A model generated the notes under the pieces. The model saw only the letters and a list, made by a program, of their open reading frames with translations, was not told the origin of the DNA and searched no databases. Shown piece by piece: positions 1-6,675 of a stretch of DNA of 62,968 nucleotides. The DNA comes from an uncultured Comamonas sp. (GTDB taxonomy: Bacteria > Pseudomonadota > Gammaproteobacteria > Burkholderiales > Burkholderiaceae_C): positions 1-62,968 of the forward strand of contig CABIIJ010000087.1 in the NCBI GenBank assembly GCA_902175065.1, given 5' to 3'. The first letter of the stretch is position 1. The number at the start of each line of letters is the position of its first letter. The translations under genes and the position numbers were made by a program.

Positions 1-85
1 GGTTCATCTCGTCCAGGAACTCGCGCTTGCGAGTCCTCTTGGTTTTGCGCTCGAATCCGCTCTCGCCCAGGCTCATCTGTTTCAT
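1..85 (-). CDS. IS5-family transposase, N-terminal fragment cut by the window edge
   Basis: Reading the minus strand from the ATG at 85 gives 28 codons beginning MKQMSLGESGFERK before the window ends. This lysine- and arginine-rich start, with a following REFLDEM, resembles the N-terminus of IS5-group DDE transposases. Just upstream, the sequence ending at 136 reads GGAAGGTCTGCACAAC from the outside inwards, as expected for the terminal inverted repeat of such an element, and it abuts the tetranucleotide CTAG at 137-140, a typical IS5-group target. The catalytic part lies outside the window, so integrity cannot be judged. The family call rests on recall of N-terminal similarity only. Confidence 0.7.
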   Translation of the reverse strand, partial: MKQMSLGESGFERKTKRTRKREFLDEMN

Positions 86-140
86 ACCGCCACTGTCTCA
101 CATCGGGCGCTGGCGCCGAGGTTGTGCAGACCTTCCCTAG

Positions 141-301
141 GGATCCTCTGCATAAATCGAGCGGTAAGCCTGCGCTGCGGATCGGGATGGGATGCAAGGC
201 GCAAACCGCAGCGATAGCCGTAGCTATCGCGAGGATTTGCAACGCCGCAGACCGCCCGAGGCCGCAGATGCGGGCGGCGCGGCGATTTGTGCAGAGGATC
301 C
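141..301. mobile_element. 161-bp MITE-like element with terminal inverted repeats and CTAG duplication
   Basis: The left end starts GGATCCTCTGCATAAATCG and the right end, read inwards on the other strand, starts GGATCCTCTGCACAAATCG, an inverted repeat with one mismatch in 19. The element is flanked on both sides by CTAG (137-140 and 302-305), a 4-bp target duplication expected for the IS5 group. It holds no credible gene. Its centre carries a perfect 8-bp stem, GCGATAGC/GCTATCGC, at 211-230. The ends resemble the end of the transposase element next door, so that element or a relative could mobilise it in trans. Confidence 0.75.
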
Positions 302-315
302 CTAGGCATCAGGCG

Positions 316-681
316 TCAGGCTTTTCCAGCCCTCGGGCATTTGCAGCGGACATACCCCGCCACGGTGTACCCCAGCACCGTGGTGCCCACGGCCCCCAGG
401 CCAAAGACCAGGGCGATCAGAAACCAGTCGGCCGGGCCGCCCGCATCGGTAAAGCCCGAGGAAGACACCTTGGCCATCACCACCAGGGCCAGCACGCCGC
501 CCAGCACTCCTATTGCTTGAGCACATACCAGGCGCCGGGCAACGATTGTGCGTTCTTTCAATAGCAAAAACAAGAAGGCAAGCGTGCCTCCAGCTATCAG
601 AACAATGAGCAGCCACAGCAGCGGCGTGCCCAGCATTTCCTGGAAGACGTACCAGAAAATCAGCGGATCGAGTTCTTTCAT
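316..681 (-). CDS. Small membrane protein, DUF5368-like
   Basis: This 121-residue protein has three to four hydrophobic segments (about 8-40, 50-70 and 82-108) and ends in a short basic tail with two cysteines (RCKCPR). A GFTDAGGP loop separates the second and third segments. From memory it resembles DUF5368 proteins, which often sit beside sulfide:quinone-oxidoreductase-like flavoproteins; I could not check this. It starts 38 bases after the stop of the flavoprotein gene and has a GGAGG-type ribosome site, so the two are probably one transcript. Its role is unknown; a membrane partner for the exported flavoprotein is a reasonable guess. The miniature element lies just past its stop codon. 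Confidence 0.75.
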   Translation of the reverse strand: MKELDPLIFWYVFQEMLGTPLLWLLIVLIAGGTLAFLFLLLKERTIVARRLVCAQAIGVLGGVLALVVMAKVSSSGFTDAGGPADWFLIALVFGLGAVGTTVLGYTVAGYVRCKCPRAGKA

Positions 682-719
682 GATGGTTTCCTCCTTGGGG
701 TTCTTGATGTCCTGGGGGG

Positions 720-2033
720 TCAGGCGCGGCCGCGCAACATGCTGATGTAGGTGGGCTTGAGGGCCATGGTCTTCATGACCCAGCTGATCCACAGCTCCTC
801 CAGCGGCGCGATGACGCCGGGGAAGGACGGGGTCAGGTTGTTCTGGTAATCGAACTCCACCAGCATGGCCTGGCCCAGGCGGGTAATCAGCGGGCACGAG
901 GTGTAGCCGGTGTACAGCGCATCGGATTTTTTGCCCTGGATGTCCGCCACCAGGTGATCGACGGCCACGGGCACCTGCCACTTCACGCTGGCCGCCGTCT
1001 TGCCCTTGGGCACCCCGGCGATGTCGCCCACGCCGAACACGTTGGCGTAGCGCACGTGGCGCAGTGTGCCCTTGTCCACCTCCATCCAGCCCTCGGCGGC
1101 CCAGTTGCCCGTCTGCCAGGGCAAGGGGCTGTTGCGCACGGCTTCGGCGGCCCGCATGGGCGGGATGACGTGGATGAAGTCCCAGTTCTGCTCCTCCGTG
1201 CCCTCGGGGGTTTTGAAGGTGGCGATGCGCTTGCCGGGGTCGATGGCCGTCAGCACCCGGTTGTAGCGGGTCTGGATATTGCGCTCCTGGAACAGCATCC
1301 GCACTTTCTCCGAGACGATGGGCACGCTGAACAAGGCCGCGTTGTTCGAGAAGTAGACGAATTCCGCCTTGCTGCGCCCGCCCTGGCGCGTGGCGCGGTC
1401 TTCGCTCAGGAAGGTGTATTTGAGCGGGGCGCCGGCGCACTTCATCTCGGTATTGGGGCGGGTAAACACGCCGCGCCCGCCCTGGGAGGCGAATTGGCTC
1501 ATCAACCCCCAGGTGGCAGCAGCGGCATCCGGGCCGTTGTAGATGCTGCCGATGCCGTGCTGGCCGATCAGCCCCGGCTCCATGCCTTCGATCAGGCCGT
1601 ATTCCAGTTGCAGGCCGGTGGCGACAATCAGGAAGTCATACGCCAGGGTCTGGCCCGAGGTGGTGACGACCTTGTTGCCCTCGGGGTCGATTTCAGCGAC
1701 CCCTTCCTCGATCCATTCGACCCCGGCGGGGACGTAGCTGCCGGTTTGCGACACCACGTAATCCGCCGGCTTGATGCCCGCGCCCACCAGGGTGAAGCCC
1801 GGCTGGTAGTAGTGCTGCTTGCGGGCATCGACCAGGGTGACCTTGGCGCCGCTCAGTTGCGCCGCCAGCCGCGAGGCCGCCGTCAGCCCCGCCGCCCCGG
1901 CCCCGGCAATCACGATCCGGGCAGCCGTGCGCACCTGCGGCGCAGCCTGCGCACTGTGCGCCGCGCTGGCGCCTATGGCTCCGGCGGCCAGCAGCTTGAG
2001 CCAGTCCCGGCGGTTGTGTTCCATGGGGTGCAT
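720..2033 (-). CDS. Tat-exported FAD-dependent oxidoreductase, sulfide:quinone oxidoreductase-like
   Basis: The protein has 437 residues. A twin-arginine signal (NRRDWLK near residue 7, then an Ala-rich stretch to about residue 31) predicts folded export by Tat. A Rossmann dinucleotide motif, GAGAAGL, lies at about 44-50, and ATG (138-140) and GVGDIAG (334-340) motifs are typical of the pyridine nucleotide-disulfide/SQR superfamily. Two cysteines are visible, C199 in CAGAP and C380 in TSCP; canonical SQR has a third redox cysteine that I do not see. The start at 2033 is supported by GGAGGAG seven bases upstream, although a second ATG lies three codons in. It probably oxidises sulfide or a related sulfur compound at the periplasmic face and passes electrons to quinone; the substrate is inferred. 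Confidence 0.82.
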   Translation of the reverse strand: MHPMEHNRRDWLKLLAAGAIGASAAHSAQAAPQVRTAARIVIAGAGAAGLTAASRLAAQLSGAKVTLVDARKQHYYQPGFTLVGAGIKPADYVVSQTGSYVPAGVEWIEEGVAEIDPEGNKVVTTSGQTLAYDFLIVATGLQLEYGLIEGMEPGLIGQHGIGSIYNGPDAAAATWGLMSQFASQGGRGVFTRPNTEMKCAGAPLKYTFLSEDRATRQGGRSKAEFVYFSNNAALFSVPIVSEKVRMLFQERNIQTRYNRVLTAIDPGKRIATFKTPEGTEEQNWDFIHVIPPMRAAEAVRNSPLPWQTGNWAAEGWMEVDKGTLRHVRYANVFGVGDIAGVPKGKTAASVKWQVPVAVDHLVADIQGKKSDALYTGYTSCPLITRLGQAMLVEFDYQNNLTPSFPGVIAPLEELWISWVMKTMALKPTYISMLRGRA

Positions 2034-2096
2034 ACCTTGTCTCCTCCTGGGCGGGCGGGGTTCGCGCCGGCCTGCCGTAATGATTGATGAAAAAAC

Positions 2097-2116
2097 AATT
2101 TATCTATTTGTAAATT
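2097..2116. promoter_or_regulatory. AT-rich dyad upstream of the SQR-like gene
   Basis: The six-base arms AATTTA and TAAATT are exactly complementary across an eight-base spacer. A good minus-strand -10 hexamer, TATAAT, overlaps the right arm at 2114-2119. Sulfide-responsive ArsR-type repressors such as BigR bind AT-rich dyads at SQR-like promoters, so this is a candidate operator. No repressor gene of that type is in the window. Confidence 0.35.
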
Positions 2117-2197
2117 ATAGACGACAAGCCTCCCTGGCTACCCAGGGTTTACCGCATGCACAGCCCGGCAACCCCAGCCCAAACCGTAGCCCCCTCG

Positions 2198-3637
2198 CTA
2201 CGTCCCCACCCCATATGGCACAAAGCTGCTTTCATCCGTGTTCACCCGCAGCGGCTTGCCGGTAAACGGGAACGCCCGCTGCGGGCAGGCCGTGCGCTCG
2301 CACACCTTGCAGCCCATGCCGATGGGGGTAGCAGCCTCCAGGTTGCGCAAGTCCAGCCCCTTGGAATAGACCAGCCGGTGCGCATGCTGCACGTCGCAGC
2401 CCAGGCCGATGGCGAAGTTCTTGCCCGGCGCACCCCAGCCGCGCCCTTCGTGGGTGATGCTGCGGGCGATCCACAGGTAGACCCGGCCATCGGGCATGCT
2501 GGCCAGTTGCGGCAGGATGCGCCCCGGCTGGGCAAAGGCTTCGTACACATTCCACAACGGGCAGGTGCCACCGGTCTTGGAAAAGTGGAAGTGCGTGGCC
2601 GACTGGCGCTTGCTGATATTGCCCGCCCGGTCCACACGGATGAAGAAAAACGGCACCCCCGGCGCATCGGCCCGTTGCAGGGTCGATAGCCGGTGGGCCA
2701 CCATCTCGTAGCCCACGCCGAAACGCTGGCCCAGCAGTTCGATGTCATACCCCAGGCTTTCCGCCGCCTGCAGGAAGCGGCCATACGGCAGGATGAGCGC
2801 CCCGGCCACGTAATTGGCCAGGCCAATTCCGGCCAGGCGGCGCGTGGCATCGTCGTGCCAGTGGTGGGTACCCAGGAGCTGCTGCATCTGCGGCTGCAGC
2901 TCCAGCAGGGCCAGTTGCGTGGCCAGTTGAAAGGCTTGCTGGCTAGGCTGCAAATCCGCCGCCAGATGCAGGGTGCGGCTGGCCGCATCGAAGCGGCGCA
3001 GGGAGTCGTCGCCCGGCTCGGCCCGCAGCACGAATACACCGTGCTGGCTGCGCAGGTGCTGGGCCAGCCACTCATGCAGCGCCCCGCCCTGGGCCTGGGC
3101 CTGCTGGGCCAGGGCTTCGCCCGCACGGTCCAGCACGTCGAAGTAGTTGCGGTGGGCAAAGAAGAAGTCGCGCACCGCCTCGAACGGCATCTGGCCCTGG
3201 GGCAGGGCTTCATCGACCAGGGACTGGTCCTCGTCCATGCCCACGCGGCTCAGGCGGTCGGCCAGGGTGTGCAGGCGCTGGGTGTCCTGCTGGTGGCGGC
3301 GGTGCATCGCCAGCAGGGTTTGCGAAAGCTGCGGCAGCTTGGCCGCCAGCTCGCGCAGCTCGGCCTGGGGCACGGCAGGCAGGTCGGGCACGGCGGCGAC
3401 GGCATCGCTCAATTGCGCCACCAGGCGGGCCTGCGCATCCTCGGAAAACTGCTGGATGTCCACCCCCAGCACGCGGTGGACTTTGAGCAGCACCGGCACG
3501 GTAAACGGGCGCTGGTCCTGCTCCAGCTGGTTCAAATAGCTGGGCGAGATGCCCAGCGCCTGGGCCAGCGCCACCTGGGTCAGCCCGCGCTCCTGGCGCA
3601 GCGAACGCAGGCGCACGCCCATGAAAATCTTGGCCAA
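2198..3637 (-). CDS. XRE-family short-chain acyl-CoA regulator (ScfR/RamB-like)
   Basis: The 479-residue protein has an N-terminal Cro/C1 helix-turn-helix (about 6-62, with GLTQVALAQALGISPSYLNQLE), a long helical linker, an IrrE-like central region (about 170-310) and a C-terminal cysteine-containing domain (GCDVQH, GMGCKVCERTACPQRAFP). This is the architecture of the regulators RamB and PrpR of actinobacteria and their proteobacterial relatives, which sense short-chain acyl-CoA and control propionate, acetate or glyoxylate genes. It stands alone, in the opposite orientation to the propionate operon 3 kb away, where two dyads (6538 and 6612) resemble the TTTGCnAA half-sites these proteins favour. 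It is the obvious candidate regulator; the link is inferred. Confidence 0.8.
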   Translation of the reverse strand: MAKIFMGVRLRSLRQERGLTQVALAQALGISPSYLNQLEQDQRPFTVPVLLKVHRVLGVDIQQFSEDAQARLVAQLSDAVAAVPDLPAVPQAELRELAAKLPQLSQTLLAMHRRHQQDTQRLHTLADRLSRVGMDEDQSLVDEALPQGQMPFEAVRDFFFAHRNYFDVLDRAGEALAQQAQAQGGALHEWLAQHLRSQHGVFVLRAEPGDDSLRRFDAASRTLHLAADLQPSQQAFQLATQLALLELQPQMQQLLGTHHWHDDATRRLAGIGLANYVAGALILPYGRFLQAAESLGYDIELLGQRFGVGYEMVAHRLSTLQRADAPGVPFFFIRVDRAGNISKRQSATHFHFSKTGGTCPLWNVYEAFAQPGRILPQLASMPDGRVYLWIARSITHEGRGWGAPGKNFAIGLGCDVQHAHRLVYSKGLDLRNLEAATPIGMGCKVCERTACPQRAFPFTGKPLRVNTDESSFVPYGVGT

Positions 3638-3691
3638 TGGAATGTCTCCGTAAAGGGGCTGTTGCCGTCGATGAGGGCAAGCATAGCGGCT

Positions 3692-5085
3692 CTAGCCCGC
3701 CATGCCCTCCGGCAACGGCTGCGCCCGGATGCTGCGCCACTGCCACGCGAAATGCGCCAGCCGGGCCAGCAGGTACACCGCCCAGACAGCCAGCAGCGCC
3801 CAGCGCAGGCCACCCTGCTGCACCATGCCCCAGTTGGCCGTCCCCACCGCCATGCCGATCAGCAGCGATGCCCACAACCAGTGCCGCTGCCCCCCATGCC
3901 AAGCCAGCCAGGCGGATTGCATCCCCTCGGCCAAGCAGAAAACCGCCACGCCCAGCAGCCACCAGCCGCTGGCGGTGGCCGGCGAGAAGTGCAGCAGCGC
4001 CAGCCCCATGAGGCATATCAACAGCAGGCGCTCCCCCAGCGCCAGGAACACCTGGCGCATGACCGCCCGTTCCAGTTGGCTGCGCTGCGGCATACCGGGC
4101 AGCAGGAACAGGTCGGCCCGCTGTGCCGACTTGGCCTCGCGCATGGCCCGCAACCCCTCTGCACCGCCGTTGATCGATACCGCCATCACGATCACGAAAT
4201 ACAGGAGAAAGCTGTTGGACATCGTCGGCCACCGATGCAGCATGATCAGAAAAACAGCCACGATGGCCGCTGCGCCCAGCCACACCAGCACGCGGCCCTT
4301 GCGCCCCCAGATTTGGCAGAAGGTCTGGCAGCCCGGCCCCAGCATGGCCGCCAGCAGGTCGCGGCCCTGCACAGGCCGCACGGCCTGCGCATACCCTGCG
4401 GCCCCTTGGCCGTGCAGGTCACGCCGGGCGCGGGACCAGGCCGCTGCATCCTGCAAGCGTTCCAGCAACTGCATGGGCGAACCGGCCACCCAGGCCCCGA
4501 ACGGCACCAGCAAGGGGCTGTGCAATCCTTGCAAGCGCCAGCGCCAAAGGCCCCAGAGCAGCAGCAGGGCCAGCCCGCCGCCGATGCCCAGGGCAGGTGC
4601 AGATGGTTCCAGCACAGCGCCAGTGGCCCCACGGCCAGCAATTGAAACGGCACCGGCAGGCTGATGAGCAGCACGCCGCAGGCCCAGCCCAACCACAGCG
4701 CGGCGGCCACGGCGGCGATGTCCACCCGGGCAAAAGCCGGCGTAGGCCACCACCAGGCCACCAGCGTGGGCAGCGCCACCGCCAGCACGCCATGCAGGGC
4801 CAGCCCGCGCAGCAGCACGCCCCAGGCGCCCGGCAGCCGCAGTGCGGCCATGTGATGCAGCGACTGCACCAGGGGCAGGCCCAGCAGCAGCCACCACAGC
4901 AGGCCGGACATGGCCCAGGTCTGGAGCTGGAACATGCGCCACTTGGGGGCCGCACTCTGGTGCATGGGCAGGGAAGTCAGGCCCAGAAACGCCACCAGCA
5001 GCACGGCACCCAGCAGCGTCCACCCCCAGCGCCCCAGCACGGCGTGGAGCCAGCCGCGCCCGGTCAAAGTCCATGCTGCCGTCAT
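3692..5085 (-). pseudogene. ABC-2 type permease with one-base frameshift
   Basis: Reading from the ATG at 5085 gives a hydrophobic protein (MTAAWTLTGRGWLH...) with several membrane spans, which is convincing as far as the codons near 4600. From there the hydrophobic, transporter-like sequence continues in the neighbouring frame (PALGIGGGLALLLLWGL) to the stop at 3692. Start and end differ by one missing base; restoring it would give about 464 residues. The start overlaps the stop of the ATPase gene as ATGA, so this is the membrane half of that ABC exporter. Either the gene is inactive, giving two fragments, or the base was lost in sequencing. No obvious homopolymer marks the spot. Confidence 0.7.
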
Positions 5086-6050
5086 ACGGCCCCCTGGGCA
5101 GCGCCCGCCATTTCCACGAACAAATCCTCCAGCGACAAGGGATGCAGCCGCGCCCCGGCGGGCAGACCGTCCAGCAACCCGGGCGCATCGCCCTGCCCCG
5201 GCTCCAGGCGCAGCAGCAGGCTCCAGCCGCCTTCGGGCAAGGGGCGGCGGCTGACCTCTGCGGGCAAGGCCGCATCCGGCAGGGGCGCAGCGGGCGGCCA
5301 CCACAAACGCCGCCAGCCGTCCTTGATGTCGTCCAGGCTGGCACACAGGCGCATCTGCCCCTGGTGCAGCAGCGCGATGTGCGAGGCCACGCGCTCCAGG
5401 TCGGAAACGATGTGGGTGGAGAACACCACCGTCGTCCCCTCCTGCGCAGCCAGATCGACGATTTCGCGCAGCAGGGCGCGGCGGGCCAGGGGGTCGAGGG
5501 CCGAGGCCGGTTCGTCCAGCACCAGCAATTGCGGGCGCGGGGCCAGGGCGCGAATGATGGCCACCTGCTGGCGCTCCCCCGGCGACAGGGTGATCATGCG
5601 CCGCCGTGCATCCATGCCAGCGGCATCCAGCATGCGCTGCACCAGCGCCTTGTCCCATCGGGGGTACAGGCCCGCCACCAGGCCCAGCATCTGCTTGATG
5701 CGCAGCCAGTCAAAGCCTTCGGGCCGCTGGGGCACGTAGCCCAGCCGGGTTTTTTCCGCTTCGCCCAGGCTGCGGGCGGGCACGCCCCACAGCCATGCCT
5801 GCCCGACATCCGGCGCACGCAGGCCCAGCAGGCATTCCAGCAGCGTGCTTTTGCCCGCACCGTTGCGCCCCACCAGGCCGAGGATGCTGCCCGGCTCCAC
5901 GGCCAGCGTCACCCCGTCCAGCACGCGCTGCGGGCCATAGCGCTTGTGCAATGCCCGCGCTTGCAGCGGCCACGCTACCGGTGCTGATGCTGCCGCAGGG
6001 ACTGCGGGGGCTTGCCCCTGCGCCGGTTCTTCTCTGGTCAGGACATCCAT
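5082..6050 (-). CDS. ABC transporter ATP-binding protein
   Basis: The 322-residue ATPase has Walker A (GRNGAGKST, about residues 60-68), a variant signature LSPGERQQVAI, Walker B (LLVLDEPASALD) and an H-loop (STHIVSD). This is the single-domain type that pairs with an ABC-2 permease and a GntR/YtrA regulator. A Shine-Dalgarno-like AAGGAA lies about ten bases upstream of the chosen ATG at 6050. An alternative in-frame ATG at 6098 overlaps the stop of the GntR gene (ATGA) and would add 16 residues. The first 40 residues are Ala/Pro-rich and outside the conserved domain. The partner permease is frameshifted, so the transporter may not assemble. The substrate is unknown. Confidence 0.9.
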   Translation of the reverse strand: MDVLTREEPAQGQAPAVPAAASAPVAWPLQARALHKRYGPQRVLDGVTLAVEPGSILGLVGRNGAGKSTLLECLLGLRAPDVGQAWLWGVPARSLGEAEKTRLGYVPQRPEGFDWLRIKQMLGLVAGLYPRWDKALVQRMLDAAGMDARRRMITLSPGERQQVAIIRALAPRPQLLVLDEPASALDPLARRALLREIVDLAAQEGTTVVFSTHIVSDLERVASHIALLHQGQMRLCASLDDIKDGWRRLWWPPAAPLPDAALPAEVSRRPLPEGGWSLLLRLEPGQGDAPGLLDGLPAGARLHPLSLEDLFVEMAGAAQGAV

Positions 6051-6094
6051 CGCCGTCGGTTCCTTTCTTGGGTATTCGGTATTCATTCCGGTAT

Positions 6095-6487
6095 TCATTC
6101 GGTGCCCTCGTACAGGCAGGCGTGCAGCGCCTCCAGCACGGCGGCGGGCGGCAGGCCCAGTTGCCGCGCCTGCAAGGCCAGGGCACGCAGCGCAGGTTCC
6201 AGCGCTTGCAGGCGCTCGGCCTGGGGGCGCTGTTCCTGGGGCTGGACGGCAACCACCATGCCCTTGCCGCGCTGGCGCTCCAGGACACCCTGGGCTTCCA
6301 GTTGGGCATAGGCCTTGGAGACGGTCATCGGGTTGATGGCATGGGCCGCCGCCACGTCGCGCACCGAGGGCAGCCGCGTGCCCGGCGGGCACTGCCCGGC
6401 CGCGACCAGGCGTGCGACCTGCCCGACGATCTGCCGGTAAATCGGCTCGGGCGCAGCGGGTTCGATATGCAGGTGGATGGCTTCCAT
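6095..6487 (-). CDS. GntR-family regulator, YtrA type
   Basis: This short regulator (130 residues) has a winged helix-turn-helix at about 12-78 (PIYRQIVGQVARLV, then LPSVRDVAAAHAINPMTVSK) and a brief C-terminal helical tail instead of a ligand domain. That is the layout of YtrA-type GntR proteins, which usually repress the ABC transporter operon they head. Here it is the first gene of a GntR-ATPase-permease unit. The start at 6487 is chosen because translation from there begins directly at the family's conserved N-terminus; an upstream in-frame start would add a hydrophobic stretch that overlaps the operator. Autorepression through the dyad at 6488-6509 is likely. Confidence 0.88.
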   Translation of the reverse strand: MEAIHLHIEPAAPEPIYRQIVGQVARLVAAGQCPPGTRLPSVRDVAAAHAINPMTVSKAYAQLEAQGVLERQRGKGMVVAVQPQEQRPQAERLQALEPALRALALQARQLGLPPAAVLEALHACLYEGTE

Positions 6488-6509
6488 GTGTATCAGTATA
6501 TCAATACAC
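6488..6509. promoter_or_regulatory. Candidate GntR/YtrA operator
   Basis: The arms GTGTAT and ATACAC are perfectly complementary, separated by ten bases of mostly A/T, and lie directly against the GntR start codon. YtrA-type repressors bind GTGTAnnnTACAC-like dyads in their own promoters. The site would block transcription of the GntR-ABC operon. Confidence 0.5.
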
Positions 6510-6537
6510 CAAAGAAAACCGGCATGGAGAAGAATAA

Positions 6538-6554
6538 TTTGCAAAATTCGCAAA
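6538..6554. promoter_or_regulatory. Dyad TTTGC-N7-GCAAA, candidate propionate-operon operator 1
   Basis: Perfect inverted half-sites with seven bases between them. The same geometry recurs at 6612-6628, and a single half-site-like TTTCGCAAATTC lies between the two at 6578-6589. The half-site TTTGCAA is the core reported for RamB/PrpR-type acyl-CoA regulators, one of which is encoded at 2198-3637. Confidence 0.5.
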
Positions 6555-6611
6555 ACACCGGATTGCGGCTTACCATGTTTCGCAAATTCAGGGCTTTTTT
6601 ACAAGACGAAG

Positions 6612-6628
6612 TTTGCGTAAATTGCGAA
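6612..6628. promoter_or_regulatory. Dyad TTTGC-N7-GCGAA, candidate propionate-operon operator 2
   Basis: This second copy of the same dyad has one mismatch in the right arm (GCGAA for GCAAA). It lies about 47 bases before the acnD start codon, probably at or just after the transcription start. Two sites 74 bases apart are spaced about seven helical turns, compatible with cooperative binding. Confidence 0.5.
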
Positions 6629-6675
6629 CCAGCCCTGAATCCGTCTTTTGACCTTGTGAAAGAAGCCAGCCCACC

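Noticed and set aside
124-564. Small open frames over the miniature element and the DUF5368-like gene
   Set aside because: They run through the terminal repeats of the element and antisense to a real gene, with no ribosome site or conserved sequence.
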